A model generated the notes under the pieces. The model was not told where the DNA came from. It saw nothing but the letters and a program-made list of their open reading frames with translations, and did no database searches. Positions 8,563-17,530 of a DNA stretch of 64,000 nt are shown here, piece by piece. Location of the stretch: NCBI RefSeq assembly GCF_002831625.1, contig NZ_CP025116.1, positions 1,812,501 through 1,876,500 on the forward strand, written 5' to 3'. Source of the DNA: Nonlabens sp. MB-3u-79. GTDB lineage: Bacteria; Bacteroidota; Bacteroidia; Flavobacteriales; Flavobacteriaceae. A program made the position numbers and the translations under genes. The number at the start of each line of letters is the position of its first letter. The stretch's first letter is position 1.

Positions 8563-11500
8563 ATGAAGAATCTTTTATTAAGTATTTCGTTGATCTTTTT
8601 TTCCTTTTTTGGTTTTTCACAAAATCAAAAAGTTTCAGTTCTAGAAGACATGAACGGTCATACCCTTATGGTGGATGGCAAACCATTTATCATTAATGGT
8701 ATGAACTGGGATTATGTTCCTATAGGTAAAAATTTCTCTTATAATTTTTGGGCACAATCAGATGACTTTATTAAGGCAGCATTGGACTCAGAAATGGGTT
8801 TGTTGAAAAACATGGGTGTGAATACGATACGTGTCTATACAGGTATGCAGCCTAAATGGGTGGAGTATATCCATAAGAATTACGGTATATACACCATGAT
8901 CAACCATTCTTTTGGTCGTTATGGTCTGACTTTAGATGGTTCTTATGTTTCAAATACAGAATATGCAGACCCAAGGGCCCGTGCATTTTTATTAAAAGAA
9001 GCAACTAATTTAGTAAACGATTTTAAGGACACTCCAGGTCTTTTGATGTTCATGTTAGGGAATGAGAATAATTATGGTTTATCATGGGGTGGAGCAGAAA
9101 CTGAAGATATTCCTATTGAAACAGAAGGAACGGTGATAACTAGAGCTCGAGCTATGTATAAGCTGATGAATCAAGCCGTTGTTGAGATGAAAAAAATCAA
9201 TACAGATCATCCTATTGCTATTTGTAATGGAGACTTGCTGTATTTGGATTTAGTTGCTGAGTATTTGACAGATATGGATATATATGCAACCAATATGTAT
9301 AGAGGTGTTTCTTTTAGCGATGCTTTTGACAGAGTTAAAAATGAACTGGGTAAGCCTGTAATGTTTTCAGAATTTGGTTCTGACGCGTTCAATGCTTTAA
9401 ATAATAAAGAGGACCAAAAAATGCAGGCTTATTATATGGTGAATAACTGGAAGGAAATTTATCAAAATGCGGCTGGTCTTGGCAAGGCCGGAAACTCTTT
9501 AGGGGGATTTACATTTCAGTTTAGTGATGGTTGGTGGAAAAGAGGACAAACAGAAGATTTAGATATTCACAATTCAGAAGCAAGTTGGATGAGTGGTGGG
9601 TATTCACTTGATACAGATGGTGTTTCTAAAAACATGAATGAAGAGTGGTTTGGTATTTGTGCTAAAGGGCCTTCTAATGAAAGAGGACTTTATGATCTTT
9701 ATCCTCGTGCGGCTTATTACGCGTTAAAAGAAGTACATCAATTAGACCCTTATAGTGGTAGTAAAACTTTAGAATTTGTCACTAATTATTTTGATAATAT
9801 TCAGTTAATGGATGCTGTGCTTAGAGCAAGAGGTGATAAGGCGGCATTAGATGGCGGCAGTAATAATAAAATACGATTAAGCAACCTTCGAGCTGAATTT
9901 ACAACTTTTAATACAGGCGGTAGCCTTGTCTCTACCCCTGACAATCCAGATCCAGATAATCCTGTGTATCCTGATCAGTTAGGTTTTGATCGTATGGAAT
10001 CATATTTTGTTGGAGTAGAAGGGAATCCATCACCTAACATGAGAGCCGAGATAAACTTTAACATACTTGGCAATGTAGCACAGAATCCTATTGATGAGAT
10101 CTTTTATGAAAACAGAGGACGTCCTCAACAAGTAGAAACTCCAGACGGTATCGTAGAGTTAAGAGATGTGAATAGAGTTCAAGTGTACAACGCATCTTAT
10201 GAATGGAATACAAAAGATTTTGACATAAGAGGTTTTTATCGATCAGGTCATTATCACTGGGGTTATGAAGGGGATTTCTTTGGTTTATATCCTGAAACTA
10301 ATTATGGACCCAATCTAGATATTTATGGGGGAGAAACACTAGGACTTGAAATAGATGGAAAAAATGAGTTTGCGGGATTAAAGGCCGCTTTTGGACCACA
10401 ATTATGGTGGGGTGCAAATCCAACCGCACTACTTAAGTATTCCCGTACCATTGAAAACTTCAACATTACTGGAATTTATCACAGAGATTTACAAACAGAA
10501 ATTCAACTAGACGAAAATGGCGTACGTATTTTAGATCAAAATCAGGTACGTAGTGGTATTATTCCTGCATTTCCTATGGAGAGAGCTACACTAGTAGTGG
10601 AAAGAGACTTAGGTAAATTTGGATTTACCTTAGGTGGTATATGGGGTGGGAGTCCTTTAAATGGGACTACCTACCAAGATGTTACAGGGACTGAAGGTAA
10701 TTATACGGTATTTAATGATAAAGTGAAGTCAAGCGACAACTGGGGTGGAAAAGCTAAAATGACCTATGAAGGTGGGAAAGTTAATGCTTACATGCAAGGT
10801 GGAGTTCTGGGACTTGTTGCTAATGGAGGGGCAGATGCTACACAAACCTTTACTGGATGGAAATTAAAAGACAATGGTAGTGGTAATCAGTCCAACTTTT
10901 TAGCTGGTATGACCTATACCATGGGTGATTTACAAATTGCACCTAACTTTTTATGGCAAAAGCCACTAGTAGATCCTATGCCTAACAATGTTGGAGCGCC
11001 AGGTAGATTAAGAAACTTCATTGATGATCCATTTGCAGTGAGAGGAAATAGAGAAACTACAGCTGGTGAGATCTTGTTCACCTATGACCCTACACCAGGA
11101 ACCTGGATGTATCAATGGGATAATGATAGAAATGAAGATGCAGAATTTGCTATGAGCGCTGGATTTGTATACCGTCATTTACCTACAACTCAAGACGCGG
11201 CTATTGGGTTTGGAGCAGATCGTAATTTTCTTAGATTTCCTAACTCTGCACCAGCACTTGATTTATATGAGGCACATACACGTATCGTTTCAAAATTGAA
11301 TCCTGAATTGGGAATTATAGGTAACTTCTACTATGGTAATGGCCAGGGTAATGGAGATAGTCCTAGAGAAATAAAACGTTTCGGTGGTGATATAAGAGCT
11401 ATTTATAAATCAATTAAAGCCACTGCACAAGTGAAAGTTAATGATTGGGGACCATTTGATTACTACAGAGACTTTAACATCACATTCCCTATGCAATTAA

Positions 11501-11727
11501 TGCTGGATGTTTCCACTACTTTGGGGAAACCAGATTGGTTTATTTTACCTAGTACTACTGTAGGTGTAAGAGGGACATGGAGATCCCTTGATGCTAATTC
11601 AGGAGGAAGATTTGGTCCGAATGCCGCAGCTGAATTTGCAAGCGAGCCTACTATAAGTCCAGTAGGATTTCCTGACGGAACGGAGTGGGAAATCAGAACC
11701 TATGTTCATATTAATATAGGTAACTAA
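8563..11727 (+). CDS. Clan GH-A glycosidase fused to a long beta-strand (possible outer-membrane barrel) domain
   Basis: 1054 residues. Signal peptide 1-19 (ends SFFGFSQ). Residues about 25-395 look like a (beta/alpha)8 glycosidase. It opens with GKPFIINGMNWDY. The likely acid/base is E168 in MLGNENN and the nucleophile E270 in VMFSEFG, both at clan GH-A positions (annotated GH2- or GH17-like in relatives). After an acidic proline-rich linker (about 455-472), residues about 475-1054 have alternating hydrophobic/polar strands, many aromatic and glycine residues, and no catalytic motif. That is the texture of an outer-membrane barrel or a large beta-sandwich. The C-terminus is YVHINIGN, without the usual terminal aromatic. 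First gene of the glucan cluster, 11 bp before the next. Confidence 0.75.
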   Translation: MKNLLLSISLIFFSFFGFSQNQKVSVLEDMNGHTLMVDGKPFIINGMNWDYVPIGKNFSYNFWAQSDDFIKAALDSEMGLLKNMGVNTIRVYTGMQPKWVEYIHKNYGIYTMINHSFGRYGLTLDGSYVSNTEYADPRARAFLLKEATNLVNDFKDTPGLLMFMLGNENNYGLSWGGAETEDIPIETEGTVITRARAMYKLMNQAVVEMKKINTDHPIAICNGDLLYLDLVAEYLTDMDIYATNMYRGVSFSDAFDRVKNELGKPVMFSEFGSDAFNALNNKEDQKMQAYYMVNNWKEIYQNAAGLGKAGNSLGGFTFQFSDGWWKRGQTEDLDIHNSEASWMSGGYSLDTDGVSKNMNEEWFGICAKGPSNERGLYDLYPRAAYYALKEVHQLDPYSGSKTLEFVTNYFDNIQLMDAVLRARGDKAALDGGSNNKIRLSNLRAEFTTFNTGGSLVSTPDNPDPDNPVYPDQLGFDRMESYFVGVEGNPSPNMRAEINFNILGNVAQNPIDEIFYENRGRPQQVETPDGIVELRDVNRVQVYNASYEWNTKDFDIRGFYRSGHYHWGYEGDFFGLYPETNYGPNLDIYGGETLGLEIDGKNEFAGLKAAFGPQLWWGANPTALLKYSRTIENFNITGIYHRDLQTEIQLDENGVRILDQNQVRSGIIPAFPMERATLVVERDLGKFGFTLGGIWGGSPLNGTTYQDVTGTEGNYTVFNDKVKSSDNWGGKAKMTYEGGKVNAYMQGGVLGLVANGGADATQTFTGWKLKDNGSGNQSNFLAGMTYTMGDLQIAPNFLWQKPLVDPMPNNVGAPGRLRNFIDDPFAVRGNRETTAGEILFTYDPTPGTWMYQWDNDRNEDAEFAMSAGFVYRHLPTTQDAAIGFGADRNFLRFPNSAPALDLYEAHTRIVSKLNPELGIIGNFYYGNGQGNGDSPREIKRFGGDIRAIYKSIKATAQVKVNDWGPFDYYRDFNITFPMQLMLDVSTTLGKPDWFILPSTTVGVRGTWRSLDANSGGRFGPNAAAEFASEPTISPVGFPDGTEWEIRTYVHINIGN

Positions 11728-11738
11728 ATATAAGAGAA

Positions 11739-13160
11739 ATGAAAAATATAAACCCCAATTTTTTCAAGAACTTAAGCCTTGTATTTTTGACACTAGGTTT
11801 AATCATTGGTTGTGAACGAGAGATCTCTGATGACTCTGTTTTAGCTACTTTTCCTACTACGGGTGAGGTTTTTACAGATAATCCTGTAAATCTTACTGAT
11901 GATTTTTTCATTTCTTTCGATCCAGCCGAAGGAGCTAACCCTGAAGGTTTTGGCACTGATAATAATGTGGCCTATGCAGGTACGAGCTCTATACGTATAG
12001 ACGTTCCAGCTCCCAACGACCCGAATGGTGGATTTATAGGAGGTATTTTTAAAGATCGTGGTGAGGGACGTGACCTCACGGGCTACGATGCATTAACCTT
12101 CTGGGCAAAAGGATCTTTAACAGCAACAGTAGGTTTAGTAGGTTTCGGTACGGATTTTATAGATGATAAATATGCGGTAGGTTTAGAAAATATTCAGCTT
12201 TCTACCGATTGGAGGAAATACACGATTCCAATTCCAAACGCCTCAAGACTTGTTCAAGAAAAAGGAATGTTTATTTTTTCTGCGGGTACTCAAAGCACCA
12301 ACGGTTTGGGGTACACGTTGTGGATCGATGAGCTCAAATTTGAAAATCTAGGTACCATCGCACAACCAAGTCCTATTATTTTAGATGGTCAAGACCTAGT
12401 TCAACAATCATTTACAGGTTCATCTATTACGATTTCTGGATTAACACAAACTTATAATATAGAATCAGGTGAGAATTTAACTGTACAAGCAGCGCCTTCT
12501 TATTTTGATTTTGTATCCTCTGATACAAGTGTCGCAACTGTTAATGAATTAGGGGTGGTTTCTGTTGTTGGATCTGGTACGGCTTTAATTACCGCGACTA
12601 TCAGTAGTGTTTTAGCAAGTGGTTCCTTAGAGGTAACCTCTACTGGCGCTTTACCATCTGCGCCTATCCCAACATTGCCTTCATCTAATGTCAAATCTAT
12701 ATTTTGCGATGAATATACCGATGAAACTACAAGTGATTACACACCAGATTTTGGTGGGTCTACCACACAGGCTACGGTAGTCACTACTAATAACGACTCT
12801 GTTTTAATTTACTCCAATAATAATTTCACAGGAATTATTTTTGATAATACCGTAGATGCATCTGCTTTGTCTTTTATTCATGTGGATGTATATGCGCAGC
12901 AAGCAGGAGTTCAAGTTGAATTTCAAATTAGAGATATTGGTGCTAATGGAGTGATCAATACCAATATTTTTACGGGACAACCTGAAGGAGATGATTCAGA
13001 TAAAAGATTTACAGCTTCTGGCTTAACAGTTAACGGCTGGAATTCTTTTGATATTCCATTGAATGCCGGTATTCTCAATCAAAAAAATAATCTTGGAGCA
13101 ATTATTTTAGCTGGAGGACCTAATTTTATATTGGATAATATTTACTTCTATACTCCTTAA
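11739..13160 (+). CDS. Surface glycan-binding lipoprotein with Big_2-like domain (copy A)
   Basis: 473 residues. Lipoprotein signal with lipid cysteine C25 (GLIIGCERE), followed by SDD, an acidic pattern linked to export to the cell surface in Flavobacteriia. Residues about 30-205 form a beta-rich module (DLTGYDALTFWAKG, WRKYTIPIP) resembling carbohydrate-binding folds. About 215-300 is a bacterial Ig-like (Big_2) domain (SSDTSVATVNELGVVSVVGSGTALITAT). About 325-473 is a second beta-sandwich module. No catalytic residues are recognised. It is a clear paralogue of the protein at 15097 and precedes a GH16 gene just as that one does, so the likely job is holding laminarin for the adjacent enzyme. 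Confidence 0.75.
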   Translation: MKNINPNFFKNLSLVFLTLGLIIGCEREISDDSVLATFPTTGEVFTDNPVNLTDDFFISFDPAEGANPEGFGTDNNVAYAGTSSIRIDVPAPNDPNGGFIGGIFKDRGEGRDLTGYDALTFWAKGSLTATVGLVGFGTDFIDDKYAVGLENIQLSTDWRKYTIPIPNASRLVQEKGMFIFSAGTQSTNGLGYTLWIDELKFENLGTIAQPSPIILDGQDLVQQSFTGSSITISGLTQTYNIESGENLTVQAAPSYFDFVSSDTSVATVNELGVVSVVGSGTALITATISSVLASGSLEVTSTGALPSAPIPTLPSSNVKSIFCDEYTDETTSDYTPDFGGSTTQATVVTTNNDSVLIYSNNNFTGIIFDNTVDASALSFIHVDVYAQQAGVQVEFQIRDIGANGVINTNIFTGQPEGDDSDKRFTASGLTVNGWNSFDIPLNAGILNQKNNLGAIILAGGPNFILDNIYFYTP

Positions 13161-13193
13161 AAAGGCCAATTAACAATATCAAATAAAAGAACA

Positions 13194-14048
13194 ATGGATA
13201 GCATATATAACAAAAAAATGATAAAAATTGTATTCAAATCATTGATGGTAGTATCATTCTTAATGCTTGCTAGTTGTGACCCTGACGAAACTCAAACGGT
13301 TGCCACTTTTGAAAAATTAGTGATGCAAGACGAGTTTGATGTAGAAGGTGCACCTGATAGTGCTTTGTGGTCTTACGATATAGGGACTGGACCTGGTAGT
13401 GATGGATGGGGTAATAATGAGTTACAATATTACACTGATAGAACTGAAAATGTGACGGTAGAGAACGGGTATTTATTGATTACGGCCAAAGAAGAAGCCT
13501 TTAATGGTTCTAACTACACCTCGGCTAGAATTAAAACGGAAGGTCTTTTTGAACAAGCGTATGGTAGGTTTGAAGCCCGTATAAGAGTGCCTTATGGAAA
13601 AGGTTATTGGCCTGCGTTTTGGTTGTTAGGAAATGATTGTGATCAAAATGCTTGGCCACAATGTGGAGAAATCGATATCATGGAATATTTAGGAGATATG
13701 CCTACTACTGTTTTTGGTAGTGCTCATGGACCGAAGTTTTTTGCGGAGAATGCGATTTCAAAAGAATATGTCTTGCAAAATGACAGGTTTGATACTGGTT
13801 TTCACGTATTCGGGATTGAGTGGGCTCCAGATTATATCAATTATTATGTAGACGATGTGCTCTATCAACAAATCACTAAGGAAGATGTGCTTGAGGAAAC
13901 TAATGGCGAAGGGGAATGGGTTTTTGACCATCCATTTTATATCATACTTAATGTTGCTATTGGTGGTGATTTGCCAGGCTCACCAAATACAGATACTGTT
14001 TTTCCACAAACAATGTTAGTGGATTACGTAAGAGTTTACCAAAAATAA
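13194..14048 (+). CDS. GH16 laminarinase (endo-beta-1,3-glucanase) lipoprotein, copy A
   Basis: 284 residues, or 276 if the second ATG at 13218 is used (MIKIVFKS..., a better signal sequence). Lipobox LASC, with the acidic CDPDE after the cysteine suggesting surface exposure. The GH16 catalytic signature GEIDIMEYLG is intact: nucleophile E159, assisting D161, acid/base E164 (numbered from 13194). The family-typical GWGNNELQYYTDR and WPAFWLLG flank it. Substrate inferred as laminarin or a related beta-1,3-glucan from the family motif and the neighbouring GH17, GH30 and GH149 genes. It follows copy A of the binding lipoprotein by 33 bp, so the two are probably co-expressed. Confidence 0.92.
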   Translation: MDSIYNKKMIKIVFKSLMVVSFLMLASCDPDETQTVATFEKLVMQDEFDVEGAPDSALWSYDIGTGPGSDGWGNNELQYYTDRTENVTVENGYLLITAKEEAFNGSNYTSARIKTEGLFEQAYGRFEARIRVPYGKGYWPAFWLLGNDCDQNAWPQCGEIDIMEYLGDMPTTVFGSAHGPKFFAENAISKEYVLQNDRFDTGFHVFGIEWAPDYINYYVDDVLYQQITKEDVLEETNGEGEWVFDHPFYIILNVAIGGDLPGSPNTDTVFPQTMLVDYVRVYQK

Positions 14049-14140
14049 CACCAGTCAAGGATCTTTAACATACCTCGCATTCATAATTTTAAATGGGATT
14101 TTTAAACATAAAATCATTTGACTTTTAAAAAATTAATAAA

Positions 14141-14914
14141 ATGATAAAAACAATAAAATGTTTTAAAGCAATAGCTGTTCTATTTATAAGCATAGCTTTT
14201 ATAGGTTGCAGTGAAGATGATGTGGTTGTGCGACAAGAACTATCTGCAGGGTTTACACAAACTATCAATCAAAATACAGGTACGGTAACTTTTATTAATA
14301 CGTCTAGTAACGCAAATACGTATGCATGGGACTTTGGAGATGGAACCTCTTCTACAGTAATTAATCCTGTTAAAACTTATAGCGCAGGAGGTTCCTACGT
14401 TGTGGTACTCCAAGTCAGTAATGACAACGCTGCAATGGCTCGTTTTGAAGATACCATACAAATTGACGAATTGTTTGATGGTGGACTCTTGACTAATGGG
14501 GACTTTGAAAACGGAGTTAATCCTTGGATACAAGGTGTTGATGATAATAATCCTGCACCAGTTGTCACTTTTGCCGGTAATACATATTACCAAGTAAACA
14601 TAACCAACCCTAATTCAAACCAGCCGTTTCTAGTGAATTTAAGCCAAAAAGTAGAAATTACTCAAGGGCTTACGTACATACTAACGTTTGACGCTTGGTC
14701 AGATCGCAATAGAGATATCATAGCAGGAATAGGATTAAGTGGTGGAACATTTGCTAATAACAGTCAGCCTGTCAGCATCACGGACATACAACAACAATAT
14801 CAGTTAACTTTAATTGCAACAAATTTCGGTGCTATGGATGCTCGAGTATTATTTGATTCTAATGGAGAAGCTGGATTGGTCAATATTGATAATGTCACAT
14901 TAATGGTACAGTAA
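14141..14914 (+). CDS. PKD-domain lipoprotein with CBM4/9-like C-terminal module
   Basis: 257 residues. Lipobox FIGC with CSEDD after it (probable surface lipoprotein). Residues about 35-110 are a PKD domain (NTYAWDFGDGTSSTVINPVKTYSAGG). Residues about 118-257 start with GGLLTNGDFENGVNPWIQG and contain YILTFDAWSD, the pattern of CBM4/CBM9-type carbohydrate-binding modules. No enzyme motif. Sits between the two lipoprotein + GH16 pairs, so it is most likely a further glucan-binding protein on the cell surface. A direct test of binding would be needed to name its ligand. Confidence 0.75.
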   Translation: MIKTIKCFKAIAVLFISIAFIGCSEDDVVVRQELSAGFTQTINQNTGTVTFINTSSNANTYAWDFGDGTSSTVINPVKTYSAGGSYVVVLQVSNDNAAMARFEDTIQIDELFDGGLLTNGDFENGVNPWIQGVDDNNPAPVVTFAGNTYYQVNITNPNSNQPFLVNLSQKVEITQGLTYILTFDAWSDRNRDIIAGIGLSGGTFANNSQPVSITDIQQQYQLTLIATNFGAMDARVLFDSNGEAGLVNIDNVTLMVQ

Positions 14915-15096
14915 AATAGTTCTAAAAAGCTAGGTAATAGGTAACCTTTTATGAATCCAACCGGTAATTATCATCAGCGCTATATATGTTTTTTTATAGT
15001 TGTTTGACTTGCGGATAGGGTCCTGTTTTTAAAGATTACAGCAAAATGTCTCTTGTGTTTTTAATTTTAAAAAAAAGAAAAAAGAAAAAAGAAAAA

Positions 15097-16509
15097 ATGA
15101 AAAATAGAAAAATAACTTTTTATAAAATATCTATAACACTCTCTGTTGTGTTTATGATAGCAGTAGGTTGCGAGAGAGATTTGTCAGATGACGCTATACC
15201 AGCAACCTTCTCAAAAACAGGAGAGATTTATACAGACGGTTTTGTAAGTATGGGAAGTGACTTCTATTTACCTTTTGCAGGTTCTAAGCCAGATGCGTTT
15301 TCAGTGGATGAGCAAGTGGGTTATCAAAGTAATTCTTCCATACGTATCGATGTGCCTAACGCGGTTGATCCTACTGGGAATTATGCTGGGGCAATTCTTC
15401 GTGTAGATGGTGCTGGAAGAGATTTATCCGGCTTTAATGCGCTAACATTTTGGGTGAAAGCTTCTCGAGGAGTTAGTGTTGACGCTTTTGGTTTTGGTCA
15501 AGACTTTTTAGAAGATAAATATCAAGTCACTGCCAACAATATAAATGTAGGTACGAACTGGTCTAAAGTGACCATACCTATTCCAGATCCTTCAAAATTA
15601 GTGGAGGAGCGTGGGGCCTTCTGGTATGCTATGGGAACTCAAGGTACAGGAGGTTCAGGTTATATCGTTTGGATGGATGATATTAAGTATGAAAACCTGG
15701 CCACTGTAGCACAGCCTCGACCTGCTATCTCCAACGGCGATGATGCCAGTACCAGCTCCTTTATAGGAGTTAATTTGGCGGTTACTGGATTAATAGAAAC
15801 ATTCAATTTAGCTTCTGGATTAGAACAAACTATTACAGTCGCTCCTAGCTATTTTGATTTTACAGCTTCTGACCCTAACGTAGCATCTGTTGATCTGTTA
15901 GGTAACATTGCTGTAGCGGCTGCAGGAACTTCAGTGGTTACGGCAACGCTTGCGGGGCTTGATGCGGCTGGTTCTTTAACGATTAATTCACGAGGGAATT
16001 TTCAATTACCAACCCCACCGACTAGAAACCCTAATAATGTCATTTCTGTTTTTAGTGATGTGTATGCTAATGTTCCTGTAGACTATTATAACGGATTTTG
16101 GCTTCCTGGCTCCTCTACTGGATCTGCTGATTTTTCAGTGAATGGAGACAATATTTTAAATTATACCAACTTTAATTATGTGGGTACTCAAACGGCTAAT
16201 CCGTTAGTGGATGCATCGAGTATGACGATGGTGCACTTTGACTTGTATATTCCAGGACCGGTGCCTAACAATTTTGACTTTTTGATATCTATAGAAGATT
16301 GGGGTCCTAATGGGGTCGATAATGGTGGAGATGATTCTAGACAACAAATATTTGTGCGTCGCAATCAAGTAATAGCTGACAGCTGGATCAGCGTAGATGC
16401 TCCTTTAACTCTAGTTAACAGGAATAATATTGGACTCATCATCTATGAAAACATTAATTTTTCTTCATTGAGAAATTTTTATATAGATAATGTATACTAC
16501 TACAACTAG
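15097..16509 (+). CDS. Surface glycan-binding lipoprotein with Big_2-like domain (copy B)
   Basis: 470 residues from the ATG at 15097. The frame is open from 15046, but that extension is a lysine tract encoded by A-rich DNA and would spoil the signal peptide. Lipid cysteine C25 (IAVGCERD), again followed by SDD. Same three-part build as copy A: beta module with DLSGFNALTFWVKA and WSKVTIPIPDPS, Ig-like repeat with SYFDFTASDPNVASVDLLGNIAV, and a C-terminal beta-sandwich. The N-terminal two thirds align with copy A along their whole length. The last module differs more, which may mean a changed ligand. Next gene is again a GH16. Confidence 0.75.
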   Translation: MKNRKITFYKISITLSVVFMIAVGCERDLSDDAIPATFSKTGEIYTDGFVSMGSDFYLPFAGSKPDAFSVDEQVGYQSNSSIRIDVPNAVDPTGNYAGAILRVDGAGRDLSGFNALTFWVKASRGVSVDAFGFGQDFLEDKYQVTANNINVGTNWSKVTIPIPDPSKLVEERGAFWYAMGTQGTGGSGYIVWMDDIKYENLATVAQPRPAISNGDDASTSSFIGVNLAVTGLIETFNLASGLEQTITVAPSYFDFTASDPNVASVDLLGNIAVAAAGTSVVTATLAGLDAAGSLTINSRGNFQLPTPPTRNPNNVISVFSDVYANVPVDYYNGFWLPGSSTGSADFSVNGDNILNYTNFNYVGTQTANPLVDASSMTMVHFDLYIPGPVPNNFDFLISIEDWGPNGVDNGGDDSRQQIFVRRNQVIADSWISVDAPLTLVNRNNIGLIIYENINFSSLRNFYIDNVYYYN

Positions 16510-16542
16510 TCATTAGACGCCAATAATTCAACAAATAAAATA

Positions 16543-17391
16543 ATGAATATCACACTTCAAATGATACATACTAAGTTAATAATTCGTCTTGGACTTCTAG
16601 TCGCTTTTGTGATGGTAATCCTAAGTTGTAACCCAGATGATAAACAACAAGTAACGACAAAAAATAATCTTGTATGGCAAGATGAGTTTGCTGTAGATGG
16701 TGCACCAGATCCTTTAATATGGGGCGCTGATATAGGAAACGGCGACGCAGAAGGAATACCTGGATGGGGAAATGGGGAACGCCAATACTATACAGACCGT
16801 CCAGAAAATATGGTGGTTGAAAATGGAGTGCTTAAAATTACGGCTCTTAAAGAATCCTTTCAAGGTTCTGATTATACATCGGCTAGAATTCTTACAAAAG
16901 GTAAGTACCAAAAGAAATTCGGTCGTTTTGAAGCTAGAATAAAGCTTCCTTGGGGACAAGGATTGTGGCCAGCGTTTTGGATGTTAGGGGATGATAATAA
17001 TGGAGCTCAAGCATGGCCGCAAATAGGTGAAATTGACATTATGGAGTACCGCGGTCAGGAACCAACCATAGTGCACGGTAGCATGCATGGTCCTGGCTAT
17101 TCAGGAGGTCAGGCTGTTACTAAACAATATGATTTAATTACCGATAGGTTGGACACCGATTTTCATGTTTATGGAATAGAATGGGGTCCTGGATACGTCA
17201 ACTATTATGTGGACGATGTCCTTTATAATCAAATTACGCGGGAAGACGTCAGTGGCGACTGGGTGTTTGATGACAATGAGTTTTACATCATCATGAACCT
17301 TGCGGTTGGAGGCACATTTGTAGGTGCTCCAGGTTTAAATACGGTTTATCCACAAACCATGTATGTAGACTATGTGCGCGTATATGAATAA
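16543..17391 (+). CDS. GH16 laminarinase lipoprotein, copy B
   Basis: 282 residues (276 from the second ATG at 16561, which starts the signal peptide more cleanly). Lipobox ILSC, then CNPDD, again a surface-type acidic signal. Intact GH16 site GEIDIMEYRG with E163 nucleophile, D165, and E168 acid/base (numbered from 16543). Related to the GH16 at 13194 through the whole domain, but with extra or changed loops (for example GDAEGIPGWGNG instead of GPGSDGWGNN), so cleavage pattern may differ. Paired with copy B of the binding lipoprotein 33 bp upstream. Confidence 0.92.
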   Translation: MNITLQMIHTKLIIRLGLLVAFVMVILSCNPDDKQQVTTKNNLVWQDEFAVDGAPDPLIWGADIGNGDAEGIPGWGNGERQYYTDRPENMVVENGVLKITALKESFQGSDYTSARILTKGKYQKKFGRFEARIKLPWGQGLWPAFWMLGDDNNGAQAWPQIGEIDIMEYRGQEPTIVHGSMHGPGYSGGQAVTKQYDLITDRLDTDFHVYGIEWGPGYVNYYVDDVLYNQITREDVSGDWVFDDNEFYIIMNLAVGGTFVGAPGLNTVYPQTMYVDYVRVYE

Positions 17392-17437
17392 TCCTGTACA
17401 AAGAAATTAATTTTAATAAACACTACTGTAGTTGTTT

Positions 17438-17453
17438 CGCTTTCGCGAAAGCG
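17438..17453. repeat. 16-bp palindrome, copy 3
   Basis: Perfect copy in the 139-bp gap between GH16 copy B and the phosphorylase gene. No T-run after it, so not an intrinsic terminator. Confidence 0.95.
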
Positions 17454-17530
17454 TAATAACTATTTAACTATTTAAAGCCTTTAGACTTAAAGTCGTTTAA
17501 AGGAAATTATAAAGAATTATAAATTTACCA

